Counted from the first letter of the stretch, positions 8,868 through 17,835 are shown. The stretch: DNA of 41,741 nucleotides from an uncultured Gammaproteobacteria bacterium (GCA_902581285.1 CACHNP010000014.1:1-41741); one strand, 5' to 3'. The notes: generated from the sequence alone by a model not told the origin. Translations and numbers: made by a program.

Positions 8868-10003
8868 ACCATAACTCAAGCTATGAACAACCATTCAGCT
8901 CCGGCAATAAGCATGATCTCAAGAAAATTTGGCAGCGATGTCATTTAGACGTCACGCTATTAGTGTTAATACTATTTCTTACACTGTTTGGCCTAATCAT
9001 ACTCTACAGTGCCTCAAACGAAAGCCAAAATGTCGTCGTACATCAATTACTTCACTTTGCGTTTGCATTTATTTGCCTTATTATCGCCGCACAAATCCAC
9101 CCTCAACGATTAATGCAACTGGCACCGTGGCTGTATGGATTTTCACTGGCGCTACTTTTGATGGTACCAGTTATTGGTCACTCCAGCCAAGGAGCAAAAA
9201 GATGGATCGGGACACACAGTTTTCAAATTCAACCATCGGAGTTCATGAAACTTGCCATGCCAATGATGACAGCATGGGTACTTGATAGAGAAAAACTCCC
9301 ACCAAATGGTCGCACTATAGTAACTTGCCTTTTCACCATTGCCATCCCCGTCTTACTCATCGCTAAACAACCAGACCTGGGAACAGCCATTATCATAGGC
9401 ATGTCTGGAATTTTTGTTCTCATTCTCTCTGGTATTAACTGGAAACTTATTGTTTCTGCTATCATTGGCTTCATTATTAGCTGTCCAATTTTATGGCACT
9501 TTCTTCACGACTATCAGAAAAAACGCATACTGACTTTGCTTGACCCCAGTCGAGACCCTCTGGGCTCTGGTTATAATATTATACAAAGTAAAATTGCAGT
9601 CGGCTCAGGAGGGGTAACCGGAAAAGGCTGGCTGCATGGAACACAAGCACACCTGGCATTTTTACCCACCCACACCACCGATTTCATTTTTGCGGTGAAC
9701 GCTGAAGAATTCGGACTAATAGGTGCAATATTACTCATCACCCTATTATTTTCTATTTTTCTTAGAAGCATACTAATATCAATAGATGCGCCAACTTCAT
9801 TCAACAGACTATTGTGCGGTTCTCTTAGCTGTACATTCATTATGAGTGGAATCATCAATATCGGGATGGTAATTGGAATCTTACCAGTAGTGGGTATACC
9901 ATTACCTCTAGTCAGTTATGGTGGAAGCTACTTAGTTACAATATTTATCGGATTTGGTATACTGATGTCATCAAAAACACACAAAAAACTGTGGTCCAGC
10001 TGA
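8864..10003 (+). CDS. mrdB: peptidoglycan glycosyltransferase RodA (SEDS)
   Basis: SEDS-family integral membrane enzyme that polymerises lipid II into glycan strands of the side wall with PBP2. The 379-aa product (E. coli 370) shows about ten hydrophobic segments and SEDS signatures: GAKRWIGTHSFQIQPSEFMKL, KQPDLGTAIIIG, DPSRDPLGSGYNIIQSKIAVGSGG, HTTDFIFAVNAEEFGL with the catalytic Asp, and GIPLPLVSYGGSYLV near the C-terminus. The ATG overlaps the mrdA stop codon. mltB follows 10 bases after the stop. Confidence 0.96.
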   Translation: MNHNSSYEQPFSSGNKHDLKKIWQRCHLDVTLLVLILFLTLFGLIILYSASNESQNVVVHQLLHFAFAFICLIIAAQIHPQRLMQLAPWLYGFSLALLLMVPVIGHSSQGAKRWIGTHSFQIQPSEFMKLAMPMMTAWVLDREKLPPNGRTIVTCLFTIAIPVLLIAKQPDLGTAIIIGMSGIFVLILSGINWKLIVSAIIGFIISCPILWHFLHDYQKKRILTLLDPSRDPLGSGYNIIQSKIAVGSGGVTGKGWLHGTQAHLAFLPTHTTDFIFAVNAEEFGLIGAILLITLLFSIFLRSILISIDAPTSFNRLLCGSLSCTFIMSGIINIGMVIGILPVVGIPLPLVSYGGSYLVTIFIGFGILMSSKTHKKLWSS

Positions 10004-10013
10004 GGAGTTGATA

Positions 10014-11006
10014 TTGAAAAAAAAATTAAGATCACCTGTATTCGTAGCCGCTGTAATATTGACACTAGTCAATCCAAATGGATACGGCAGTAATGAAATC
10101 GAGAATGCCAAGCAAACGCATAGCAACCAACATATCATGCTACCTGTCAAAAACAAAAAAGCGTTTATACAATACATGGTGACTACTCATAAATTAAAGC
10201 GAAAAACAATCACACAAATTATAGACTCAATAAAAATCAGACACTCAGCGGAACATCACATCAATCATCCAGCAGAAAATCAAACGTGGGAGCAATACGA
10301 AAAACAATTTGTAACGCCTTACCGAATTAACAAAGGCATTCAATTTTATCAAGAGCATACAAAGACTCTACAAAAAGCAGAATCAAAATTTCGCGTCGAC
10401 CCATACACTATCGTTGCCATTCTTGGTGTAGAAACTAACTATGGAGCAAACACAGGGAGTTATAGAGTTCTTGATGCATTAGGCACACTTGCCTTCAGCA
10501 CGAAAAATAAAGACAGATCATACTTCTTCCAAGATCAGCTTAAAGACTTCATCATACTAGCTGAAAACAAAAAAGCGTTTGATGTATACAAAACAAAAGG
10601 TTCATATGCAGGCGCAATAGGAATCCCTCAATTTATGCCAAGTAGCTACATTGCCTACAGTATTCGATTCAAACAAGACAACCATTCCAGCAACTTATTT
10701 AACAAAGACGACGCCATTATGAGTGTAGCAAATTACTTAAACAAACACGGATGGGTACATAAGGAATTCATTGAGCGTAAATTGACACAAAAGGAGCTGG
10801 CAAATCTAAAAACTAAAAATAACAGACCCAAAAACATCATCGAACTTAATGAAAAAGACCAAGCCAAAGAGTACCGTGTCATTTCTAGTAATTTTAAAGC
10901 CATTATGAGCTACAACCCAAAATACAATTATGCAATGGCTGTTAGCACCTTGAGTGACAAAATACGAGCTCAGACACACACTCAAAAATCAGATGACAGA
11001 TCCTAA
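10014..11006 (+). CDS. mltB: lytic murein transglycosylase B
   Basis: Cleaves the MurNAc-GlcNAc glycosidic bond of peptidoglycan, leaving anhydro-MurNAc ends. The 330-aa product (E. coli mature size similar) has ILGVETNYGANTGSYRVLDA with the catalytic Glu140, and GSYAGAIGIPQFMPSSY, both diagnostic of the MltB family. I chose the TTG at 10014 because GAGGAG lies 6 bases upstream; the TTG at 10008 overlaps that ribosome site. The N-terminus is a classical signal peptide (KKKLRSPVFVAAVILTLV) with no lipobox cysteine, so unlike E. coli MltB this version is probably a soluble periplasmic enzyme. It follows mrdAB, a usual place for mltB or rlpA, and the next gene overlaps its 3' end by 14 bases. 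Confidence 0.93.
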   Translation: MKKKLRSPVFVAAVILTLVNPNGYGSNEIENAKQTHSNQHIMLPVKNKKAFIQYMVTTHKLKRKTITQIIDSIKIRHSAEHHINHPAENQTWEQYEKQFVTPYRINKGIQFYQEHTKTLQKAESKFRVDPYTIVAILGVETNYGANTGSYRVLDALGTLAFSTKNKDRSYFFQDQLKDFIILAENKKAFDVYKTKGSYAGAIGIPQFMPSSYIAYSIRFKQDNHSSNLFNKDDAIMSVANYLNKHGWVHKEFIERKLTQKELANLKTKNNRPKNIIELNEKDQAKEYRVISSNFKAIMSYNPKYNYAMAVSTLSDKIRAQTHTQKSDDRS

Positions 11007-12615
11007 AGAAATTACAAACAAGACTCAAAGCGACGCAGCCGGATGGATTGGGGCTGTATTAATTGCAATAAAAAATAAAGAATTCGACAGTGTTAAAGAA
11101 CAGATTGAAGCCATTGAAAAAGAAACAAAGAATGACCCTAATTTACTAGTGGCAAAAGCACTCTACCTGCAAGCAACCGGGCAATTATCCTGCGCTAAAG
11201 AAACACTACTCAACCAACTTAACATCACGCCAAAACAGGCAAATGCCAGAATACTTCTTGCTGATTTGTATTATCAAAACAAAGAATACGAACAAGCTAT
11301 TTACCACTACACAGAAGCAACAAAAGAAAAGCACAGGCACGCTCACCCGTATTTCAATTGTGCCCTTGCTTACTGCCAATTACAGAATTTCGATCAAGCC
11401 AATAATGAGTTACTAAAGGTGATAAATATTGACCCAAACCATGTTAGTGCACTAAATCAACTAGGGGAAATCTCACTAACTCAGAAAAAATATAAGCAAG
11501 CATGTGATTTTTTCAGTCGAGCTCTACTCATCAATAACAATCTAGCAGAAACGTGGCACAGTTTAGCGTTATCTGAGTTTTTTTTACAACAATACCAAAA
11601 TGCAATTGATAGCTTTAACCAATGCCTAGACATAAAGCCACAACATCCAACAGCAAATCAAGAATGTGCCAATGCATACGTCAAGCTAAACAAATTCAAT
11701 GACGCCATTCGACATTACTACAGACAAATTGAAATCAAACCATGTAATGACACCTTCTACAACTTAGCCGTTTGTTTCATGTACCAAGAAAAAACAAATG
11801 ATGCAATTGAATATTTTAATAAAGCACTTAAAACAGCCCATAACCCAACTCAATCTAACTTAAATTTGGGGTCTTTGTATCTTAAAATTAACAATCTAAA
11901 AAAAGCGCAACTTCACTATGAGGCTGCATTATCGGTTGACCCAGAAAATAAGGAAGCACAACATATTCTATCTGCCATAACACAACAAAATACCGCAAAC
12001 CGAGCACCCAGCAGATATATTTCCTCTCTTTTTGACCAGTACGCCAACCATTACGACCAGCACTTAACACAGCATCTCAATTACCAAACACATCAACTCA
12101 TATTTGATTTTTTTAATGCTGAGGAACACGACAAGAAATCCCTGTCAATTCTAGAATTGGGTTGCGGGACCGGCCTCTGTGGTGAACTGATTTCACCCTA
12201 TGCCAATTCTTTAATCGGCGTCGATTTATCGCAACGCATGTTAAATATAGCCGCAAAGAAAAATATCTATAACAAACTAATAAAAGCAGATATATTTGAC
12301 CTATCGAATTTAGAAGATCAATTTAACTGGTTAATTGCAGCCGATGTTTTCCCTTATTGCGGCGATCTTTTACCATTATTAATGTCATGTAAAAACAAAC
12401 TCACCCCATCTGGATCATTATTATTCAGTGTTGAAAGCACACACCTAAAAAGAGACTATTATTTACAAACGTCCATACGATACGCACACTCTTATCAGTA
12501 TCTAGAAAACACGATTAAACAATCCGGATTTACATCATTTTCAATACATGAAGTGACACTCAGGCACCAATATAAAAAACCGGTAAAAGGCTACATCATC
12601 CTTGCACAGATCTAA
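10993..12615 (+). CDS. TPR-repeat protein with C-terminal methyltransferase domain
   Basis: A 540-aa protein. The first ~330 residues are consecutive tetratricopeptide repeats of the A..Y...G....A...Y..AL...P type (for example YQNAIDSFNQCLDIKPQHP and AIEYFNKALKTAHNP). The C-terminal ~200 residues are a class I SAM methyltransferase with ILELGCGTGLCGELI, then IGVDLSQRML and LIKADIFDL. This architecture corresponds to the predicted TPR-methyltransferases of COG4976; the substrate is unknown, and the TPRs probably bind a protein partner. ATG 10993 overlaps the mltB end by 14 bases; a GTG at 10954 is an alternative. Cotranscription with mrdAB-mltB is likely. The first conserved T6SS upstream motif begins inside its stop codon. 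Confidence 0.8.
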   Translation: MTDPKEITNKTQSDAAGWIGAVLIAIKNKEFDSVKEQIEAIEKETKNDPNLLVAKALYLQATGQLSCAKETLLNQLNITPKQANARILLADLYYQNKEYEQAIYHYTEATKEKHRHAHPYFNCALAYCQLQNFDQANNELLKVINIDPNHVSALNQLGEISLTQKKYKQACDFFSRALLINNNLAETWHSLALSEFFLQQYQNAIDSFNQCLDIKPQHPTANQECANAYVKLNKFNDAIRHYYRQIEIKPCNDTFYNLAVCFMYQEKTNDAIEYFNKALKTAHNPTQSNLNLGSLYLKINNLKKAQLHYEAALSVDPENKEAQHILSAITQQNTANRAPSRYISSLFDQYANHYDQHLTQHLNYQTHQLIFDFFNAEEHDKKSLSILELGCGTGLCGELISPYANSLIGVDLSQRMLNIAAKKNIYNKLIKADIFDLSNLEDQFNWLIAADVFPYCGDLLPLLMSCKNKLTPSGSLLFSVESTHLKRDYYLQTSIRYAHSYQYLENTIKQSGFTSFSIHEVTLRHQYKKPVKGYIILAQI

Positions 12616-12628
12616 AAACACGGTATTG
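12614..12628 (+). promoter_or_regulatory. 15-base T6SS upstream motif, copy 1
   Basis: AAAAACACGGTATTG, ending 55 bases before the vgrG-PAAR start. Identical copies precede hcp and the tssJKLM block. This copy starts within the stop codon of the preceding gene, so its identity is not explained by a shared non-coding background. It could be an activator site or a -35 region; no consistent -10 box was found downstream. Confidence 0.6.
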
Positions 12629-12683
12629 CCTTTTCTCTAATTGTCTAAGAAAATAATAGCATACTAATAACGCCCGTCTTTAA

Positions 12684-14606
12684 ATGAGAAATCACTACTC
12701 GATAAAAATTCACAGTACTCACGGCCAGGTAATCAATCCCTTGTCAATAAAGATACACCGCCAATTTAACCAACTGGATAAAATAGAGTTAACAGCGCTC
12801 TGTCTTAAAAACATAAAAATTACACGTTTATTATTTAACAAATTTGAAGCGACAATCACAGGCCATATCAAAAAAAAAATTTGGGGATACATTACTTCGT
12901 TCAACTATCATATAAAAGCTGATTCACAGGATATCATACGACTCACTATTGAACCCATGTCATTCAAATTAGACAGGGATATTAAATATCGAATTTACAC
13001 CAATAGAAATGCAGCCGATATTATTAGGTCTATTTTAAATGATAACAAAATCCCATATAAGATGAGCCTCAATGAGTCCATGTTGATCAGAAAAAATCAA
13101 ACGCAGTACCAGGAAAGTTCATTAAATTTCATCCAGAGACTTTGCGCAGAAAATGGATTGTATTTCTTAATTGAAAACACACTCAAACAACAATTCCTCA
13201 TAATAAAAGACAAATTAGAGCCTATTCATACGGTCGAATCGCCAGTCATATTAAGTAAAAGCATCACCTCTGAAGTAAACAATCATAAAATATCTAGCAA
13301 CCAGATTGAATCTCATCGCTATCGTCCTGATAACCCACTTAAGCTACTGCACATGCTAACAGAGACATTCTCTCCGCACCGAACGCTTCCCCTTTGTCAT
13401 TATCATTATCCTCATAACGCGAGCACTCACCGCGAAACCGAAATTGATTCTTATATAAAATTAAACCAGTTGAAGGCGAAGCATCAGCATTGGAATATCA
13501 CCTCTAGAGAAGAAGCTCTAGATTTAGGCATTAAAGTGCAAACCAGTGAGTTTTCGACAATTTTAAAAGTAATTGAATTGACACAGCAATATACTTTTAA
13601 TCAACCAAACAGCGATAACATAATAACGCATAAGAACACATTCTCAAATTCGATCATTGCCATTGATAACGATATCAAGCACACTCATTTCACTGACTAC
13701 CAAACACCAACCATTTTGGGTTTACAAACCGCAACTATTGTCACAGAACAAGACAAACATTCAAGCACAAATGAGACTCAAGAACGAATATCTTTTTTTT
13801 GGTCGTCGCATCAATCGCGCTGGGTCCGCGTTGCTCAAACGCAAGCTGGCGATCAGCATGGAATACAACATACCCCATTAAAAAACAGCCTGTCTGTAAT
13901 TCAATTCGCACACAATGACCCAAACACACCCATGAGTCTTGGTCAACTGTATACCTCATCAAAATCTAACCCACATAAAAAAATCTCAAAATTACGAAGT
14001 GGAATCCAAACACAGTTAGAGACAAATAAAAGTATAAACAATCACTGTATCACGCTCACTGACCATAAAGAAAATCCAGCCATGACACTAACAAGTGGCG
14101 CAGATAGACAAGACACAATACAGCAGGATTTTCTACAGAAAACAAATAACCATTTCCACGATGTCAAGACAGGAAATTTAATCAACAATATAGAGACAGG
14201 GTATTCAATAATAAGCGCAAACTCAATTCGCATATCATGTGGTAATAGCCAAATTACTCTATCACCAACTGGGATAGATATTAATTCAAAATCGATATGT
14301 TTGCCTTCATCTAATTCAACATTGTACCCTGTTGCTCGATTGGGTGACAATCACAGCTGCCCTAAATACATTGATGGTATTATTCCGCATAAAGGAGGAA
14401 AAATAAGCAGTGGTTCTAAAAATGTGTTTATCAATAATCGACCGGCCGCAAGACAGCAAGATATATTAAATTGCCATTTATCGAAATCTACTATCAAAAA
14501 CGGCAATGATAGGGTTTTAATTAATGATAAACCACTTGCTAGAAAGTCCGATCAATCTGACCATAACGGCACAATCATCACTGGGTCGAATGACGTTTCA
14601 GCCTAA
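12684..14606 (+). CDS. VgrG-like T6SS spike protein with C-terminal PAAR domain
   Basis: Trimeric tip of a type VI secretion tube. Residues ~1-400 resemble the gp27-like VgrG part: YRIYTNRNAADIIRSIL, YQESSLNFIQRLCAENGLYFLIE. Around residue 375-420 a degenerate gp5 OB-fold remains (WVRVAQTQAGDQHGIQ, then NDPNTPMSLGQLY in place of GDPDRP..G..YN). A beta-helix-like stretch follows, and residues ~548-640 form a PAAR-type cap: ARLGDNHSCPKY, PHKGG, SGSKNVFINNRPAARQQD, then a second VLINDKPLARKSD. No toxin lies beyond the PAAR domain. The protein is 640 aa, shorter and more diverged than the other VgrG in the window, and stands alone far from the main T6SS cluster. No clear ribosome site precedes the ATG. 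VgrG-family membership is confident; function as a working spike is inferred. Confidence 0.82.
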   Translation: MRNHYSIKIHSTHGQVINPLSIKIHRQFNQLDKIELTALCLKNIKITRLLFNKFEATITGHIKKKIWGYITSFNYHIKADSQDIIRLTIEPMSFKLDRDIKYRIYTNRNAADIIRSILNDNKIPYKMSLNESMLIRKNQTQYQESSLNFIQRLCAENGLYFLIENTLKQQFLIIKDKLEPIHTVESPVILSKSITSEVNNHKISSNQIESHRYRPDNPLKLLHMLTETFSPHRTLPLCHYHYPHNASTHRETEIDSYIKLNQLKAKHQHWNITSREEALDLGIKVQTSEFSTILKVIELTQQYTFNQPNSDNIITHKNTFSNSIIAIDNDIKHTHFTDYQTPTILGLQTATIVTEQDKHSSTNETQERISFFWSSHQSRWVRVAQTQAGDQHGIQHTPLKNSLSVIQFAHNDPNTPMSLGQLYTSSKSNPHKKISKLRSGIQTQLETNKSINNHCITLTDHKENPAMTLTSGADRQDTIQQDFLQKTNNHFHDVKTGNLINNIETGYSIISANSIRISCGNSQITLSPTGIDINSKSICLPSSNSTLYPVARLGDNHSCPKYIDGIIPHKGGKISSGSKNVFINNRPAARQQDILNCHLSKSTIKNGNDRVLINDKPLARKSDQSDHNGTIITGSNDVSA

Positions 14607-14618
14607 ATCTATTGTAGC

Positions 14619-14638
14619 GGCGTAATTTTACTTACGCT
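14619..14638 (+). terminator. hairpin after vgrG-PAAR, possible weak terminator
   Basis: GCGTAA (14620-14625) and TTACGC (14632-14637) pair perfectly around a 6-base loop, with a flanking G-T pair. The following bases are only moderately T-rich, so termination efficiency is uncertain. Confidence 0.35.
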
Positions 14639-14640
14639 CA

Positions 14641-14669
14641 TTGTTATTATGATAGACACCTGATAAAAT
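14641..14669 (+). promoter_or_regulatory. sigma70-type promoter for the DUF945-like gene
   Basis: TTGTTA (14641-14646), a 17-base spacer and TAAAAT (14664-14669), about 36 bases before the ATG at 14705. It suggests that this gene is transcribed separately from vgrG-PAAR and is not part of the T6SS regulon. Confidence 0.5.
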
Positions 14670-14704
14670 TAAAACACGTCAATAAAATAGCACTCTTTCA
14701 CAAT

Positions 14705-15865
14705 ATGATTACAAAAAAAAGATTTATCGCCGCTCTAACAGTTTGTTGTGTTGCATTTTTTGGAACCTACAAAGCATTTAGTATGAGATCAATATATAAA
14801 GTCCGCAATCTCGTTAACACCATTAATAAAATCGAAAAAGTTAAAAAAAACGGCATCTTATTTTCAGTCAGTGACTATAAATCTGGCTTATTTCATTCAA
14901 CCTGTGTCATCAGTGAAACAGTTAATAATGATACCAAGACTCCCACACCGCCAATGTTTTCTCCATTCGTCCTCGATATTTACAATGGCCCTGTCATTAT
15001 CCACCATGGGTTACACTTTCAATCAGCAATCCTCATTAGTGTCATTAATACAAAAAACCACTACCAAACCGCTCTCCACACTGACGTCGCCTACTTCCAT
15101 GGATATGACATTCAACTAATTGGAAAACACAAAACTAAAATTAATACAACGATTGATAGCAAAACAAAACCCACGCCTCAAAACACACTAACCGTGAAGG
15201 CGTTTAACTGTAATTTACACTTACCCAAAATATCAAGAAAATCCAAACCCAATGCTGTTTTAAACGAACTGACTGCAGTAATTAACTTAAATAACATTAG
15301 CGGTAAAATGATTCGACCCCAGGTTGAATACGCAATACAAGCAAATAACATACACATTAACACCGACCTAACAAAACAAATGGGAAAAATAACCACAAGC
15401 AACCTCAAAATAAACCGAAAAATTTTTAGCACAAGCTCACAACCCCGATCAATTGAGTTTATTTTAAAGAATGCCAACATAACAAATCTTCATATGAACA
15501 GTGATGAAATACACAACCTTATTAGCAACAAATCGCTACAAAGGTGGGCAATTAGCTTAACTAATTTCATAATAAAAAAAGAAGCTCAAAAACAAGCGAC
15601 TAAAGAGCTAAAGCACGATAATCAAACGGAGTCAACCAACCCCTCAAGTCATGTCGCCGACTCTATAGCAAATATAATTTCCAACAAAACCAAGGTGAAT
15701 CTGAACGGTATTGAATTAAAGCAAGAAAGAATTAAACTTCATGGCAACATCCAACTTAGCTGGCCTGAACTAAAAAACAAACACTCATTTCAAGACGTAT
15801 TTACCGATGCAAAAATGAAAAACACGCTCGAACCCAGTTTTATTGAACCAAAACAAACGGGTTAA
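14705..15865 (+). CDS. DUF945 (YdgA-like) envelope protein
   Basis: A 386-aa protein with an N-terminal signal-anchor (KKRFIAALTVCCVAFFGTYKAF) and an otherwise exported, beta-rich body. The pattern YKSGLFHSTCVIS followed by YNGPVIIHHGLHF resembles the YxxGxFxS ... HGPxP signature of the YdgA/DUF945 family, and the late LNGIELKQERIKLHGNIQLSWPEL resembles the family C-terminus. Members are poorly characterised inner-membrane or periplasmic proteins of gammaproteobacteria. E. coli YdgA is longer (502 aa). The match comes from recalled family patterns, so a distant unrelated envelope protein is possible. It converges on lexA with a 48-base gap containing an A9G6 run. Confidence 0.58.
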   Translation: MITKKRFIAALTVCCVAFFGTYKAFSMRSIYKVRNLVNTINKIEKVKKNGILFSVSDYKSGLFHSTCVISETVNNDTKTPTPPMFSPFVLDIYNGPVIIHHGLHFQSAILISVINTKNHYQTALHTDVAYFHGYDIQLIGKHKTKINTTIDSKTKPTPQNTLTVKAFNCNLHLPKISRKSKPNAVLNELTAVINLNNISGKMIRPQVEYAIQANNIHINTDLTKQMGKITTSNLKINRKIFSTSSQPRSIEFILKNANITNLHMNSDEIHNLISNKSLQRWAISLTNFIIKKEAQKQATKELKHDNQTESTNPSSHVADSIANIISNKTKVNLNGIELKQERIKLHGNIQLSWPELKNKHSFQDVFTDAKMKNTLEPSFIEPKQTG

Positions 15866-15913
15866 GACAAAAAAAAAGGGGGGAAACTTTCGCCAGATTA
15901 TGCTTATTCTAAC

Positions 15914-16516
15914 TTAATATTCGCGTATCAATCCGAGCAAAACACCTTGAATAACCACTCGATCAACATCAAACCACTGGGAGTCATATTGACTGTTTGC
16001 CGGCCTCAACTCCACTCTTGACTGATGAAAAAAAACACGTTTTAATGTAACGGCCTCACCATCAACAAGGGCAACCACAACAGCACCATTATCTGCGTGC
16101 TCCACCTGCTTACAAATCACGATATCGCCGTGAAAAATACCGTCTTCAGTCATTGAATCACCCTGCACTCTAAGAGCATAAGACTGCGAGTGCGCCAACC
16201 ATGGGATTTCGACTTTTTCACAATTAACAATTGCTTCTATAGGCTGACCAGCTGCAATATTACCTTGAAGTGATACAGACACCAATCTAGTATCATCAGC
16301 AGGTTCTATGAGCACAATATTACGATGCTTACCCGACACCAACTCAATCAAACCGTAAGACTGCAAGCTCAGCAGATAGCGATAAATAACGCCCTTAGAC
16401 TTAATGCCAGCATCATCAGCGATTTCCCTGACAGTTGGCGAGAACTGATTTTCTTTATAAAACAGGCGTATGAAGCGATACGTTCGTTCTTCTGCTCGAG
16501 TCAACATATTGCTCAT
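15914..16516 (-). CDS. lexA: LexA SOS-response repressor
   Basis: Represses DNA-damage genes until RecA filaments trigger self-cleavage. The 200-aa product (E. coli 202) has an N-terminal winged helix (FSPTVREIADDAGIKSKGVIYRYL, cited in parts), the Ala89-Gly90 cleavage site in GNIAAGQPIEA, the nucleophile Ser121 in VQGDSMTEDGI, and the general base Lys159 in GEAVTLKRV. All spacings match LexA. Its ATG overlaps the yciA stop (ATGA), so it is probably translated with yciA from a promoter upstream of that gene. I saw no CTGT-N8-ACAG operator upstream of the pair, which is unusual because lexA commonly represses itself; a diverged box is possible. Confidence 0.92.
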   Translation of the reverse strand: MSNMLTRAEERTYRFIRLFYKENQFSPTVREIADDAGIKSKGVIYRYLLSLQSYGLIELVSGKHRNIVLIEPADDTRLVSVSLQGNIAAGQPIEAIVNCEKVEIPWLAHSQSYALRVQGDSMTEDGIFHGDIVICKQVEHADNGAVVVALVDGEAVTLKRVFFHQSRVELRPANSQYDSQWFDVDRVVIQGVLLGLIREY

Positions 16517-16905
16517 CGAACTATCGGTAAAGGCTTATGGTTATCATCAACAGAAACATAGACAAACACACCCTCTGTGACTTTTCGTCGCTCGGAGCCT
16601 TTTAGCGTTAAGGCCCATGTTTCAACTCGAACCGTCATTGACGTGGTACCCGTTTTTAGCATTTCAACGTAGCAACAGACAAAATCTCCAACGTGAACTG
16701 GCTGAATAAATTCCATTGCCTCGATAGCCACCGTAACAACATTGGCATGTGCCATTTTTTTGCATATTTCCCCCCCCGCCAAATCCATTTGAGAAACAAT
16801 CCATCCACCAAAGATATTTCCACTGGGGTTTGTGTCTGCTGGCATAGCAACGGTCCTGATTGCTAATTCGCCGCGTGGCCCTTGCTCTGTATTGGTATTC
16901 ACCAT
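16513..16905 (-). CDS. yciA: acyl-CoA thioesterase YciA
   Basis: Hotdog-fold thioesterase that hydrolyses acyl-CoAs. The 130-aa product (E. coli 132) carries the signature AMPADTNPSGNIFGGWIVSQMD, of which the ADTN..G.IFGGW core is diagnostic, followed by HANVVTVAIEAMEF and VGDFVCCYVE. An AAGGA site lies 8 bases before the ATG. The gene is the first of a two-gene minus-strand unit with lexA. The coding strand contains an eight-G run (plus-strand C16770-16777) followed seven bases later by a seven-A run; the frame is intact here, but both are slippage-prone. Confidence 0.93.
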   Translation of the reverse strand: MVNTNTEQGPRGELAIRTVAMPADTNPSGNIFGGWIVSQMDLAGGEICKKMAHANVVTVAIEAMEFIQPVHVGDFVCCYVEMLKTGTTSMTVRVETWALTLKGSERRKVTEGVFVYVSVDDNHKPLPIVR

Positions 16906-17145
16906 ATTAATTATCCTTTATCTTAATTAGTCTATTATTCTATCACGACACAAAAAAAGTAACAGTAAAACTAAAATCAAAGATCAAGGATATGAATAGA
17001 GAAAACAGACCAGGCCAGCCTGTGCAACAATAACACAGACCAGTTTTAAACGTCATAAAATACACAAGCTAGCACTCTTTTATTCTTGATAATAGCTTTT
17101 TCAAGATCAAGATGGTAAGCTCTTAAAAGTAAATAAAGGGACGTT

Positions 17146-17835
17146 ATGACAAATAAAAAAAATCTCATCCAGCTGAAGGCAGATTTAATGCCTCTGACTG
17201 TGCTAGAAATCAATAAAACCAGCTTGGTTGATATTGAAACCGAACTCAATAAGAAAATACAACAAGCTCCACAGTACTTTGTGCATGCCCCCGTCGTTAT
17301 TGACGTTAACAACATAGATAAGAAAGAGGAACTTAACCTGGCAGAACTGTGTGATACGCTGAAATCCTGTAAAATTATACCCGTTGGTATCAAAGGAATT
17401 GCAAAAGAACTGCAACAAAATGCGATTAATCAGGGCTTAGCCATCATTAACTCAAAGACTAAAGCCACTGCTGAAACCACTAATAAAAGCACCCCTAAAA
17501 CAGCTCGCCCTTACAAACTAATCACCAAACCGATACGATCTGGCACCCAAATTTATGCCAAGGACACAGACTTGGTTATACTGTCTTCTGTGAACACAGG
17601 AGCAGAAGTTATCGCAGATGGCAACATACACATCTACGGTCCTCTTAGAGGCCGAGCATTGGCGGGAGCCAGAGGCGATGAGATGGCACGAATCTTTTGC
17701 GAGCAGTGCGAAGCAGAATTAATCTCTATCGCTGGGCATTACTTAGTGAAAGAGAATATTAAAGTTCCGAAAACGAAAAAACCACTACTTCAAATTTTTC
17801 TAGACAAAGAAACCATTAATATAGAGGGAATTTAA
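17146..17835 (+). CDS. minC: septum site-determining protein MinC
   Basis: Inhibits FtsZ polymerisation away from midcell. The 229-aa product (E. coli 231) has an N-terminal FtsZ-binding domain and the C-terminal right-handed beta-helix with GAEVIADGNIHIYGPLRGRALAGARGD and LISIAGHYLV. The MinD-contact motif, RSGQ in E. coli, reads RSGT here. GGGA precedes the ATG. The stop codon abuts the minD ATG, and minD-minE overlap, so the three genes form an operon with fixed stoichiometry. The upstream 240-base gap separates it from the divergent yciA-lexA unit. Confidence 0.95.
   Translation: MTNKKNLIQLKADLMPLTVLEINKTSLVDIETELNKKIQQAPQYFVHAPVVIDVNNIDKKEELNLAELCDTLKSCKIIPVGIKGIAKELQQNAINQGLAIINSKTKATAETTNKSTPKTARPYKLITKPIRSGTQIYAKDTDLVILSSVNTGAEVIADGNIHIYGPLRGRALAGARGDEMARIFCEQCEAELISIAGHYLVKENIKVPKTKKPLLQIFLDKETINIEGI

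Noticed and set aside
12614-12640. Sigma54 (-24/-12) promoter reading of the 15-base T6SS motif
   Set aside because: The motif shares CACG and TTG with the sigma54 consensus, but lacks the invariant GG of the -24 element and has 3 rather than 4 bases before TTG. Only one of the three copies continues to TTGC.
17020-17038. CTGTG...CACAG as a LexA operator near lexA
   Set aside because: The CTGT and ACAG halves are 11 bases apart, not 8, and the site is over 100 bases upstream of yciA. It is only a short inverted repeat.
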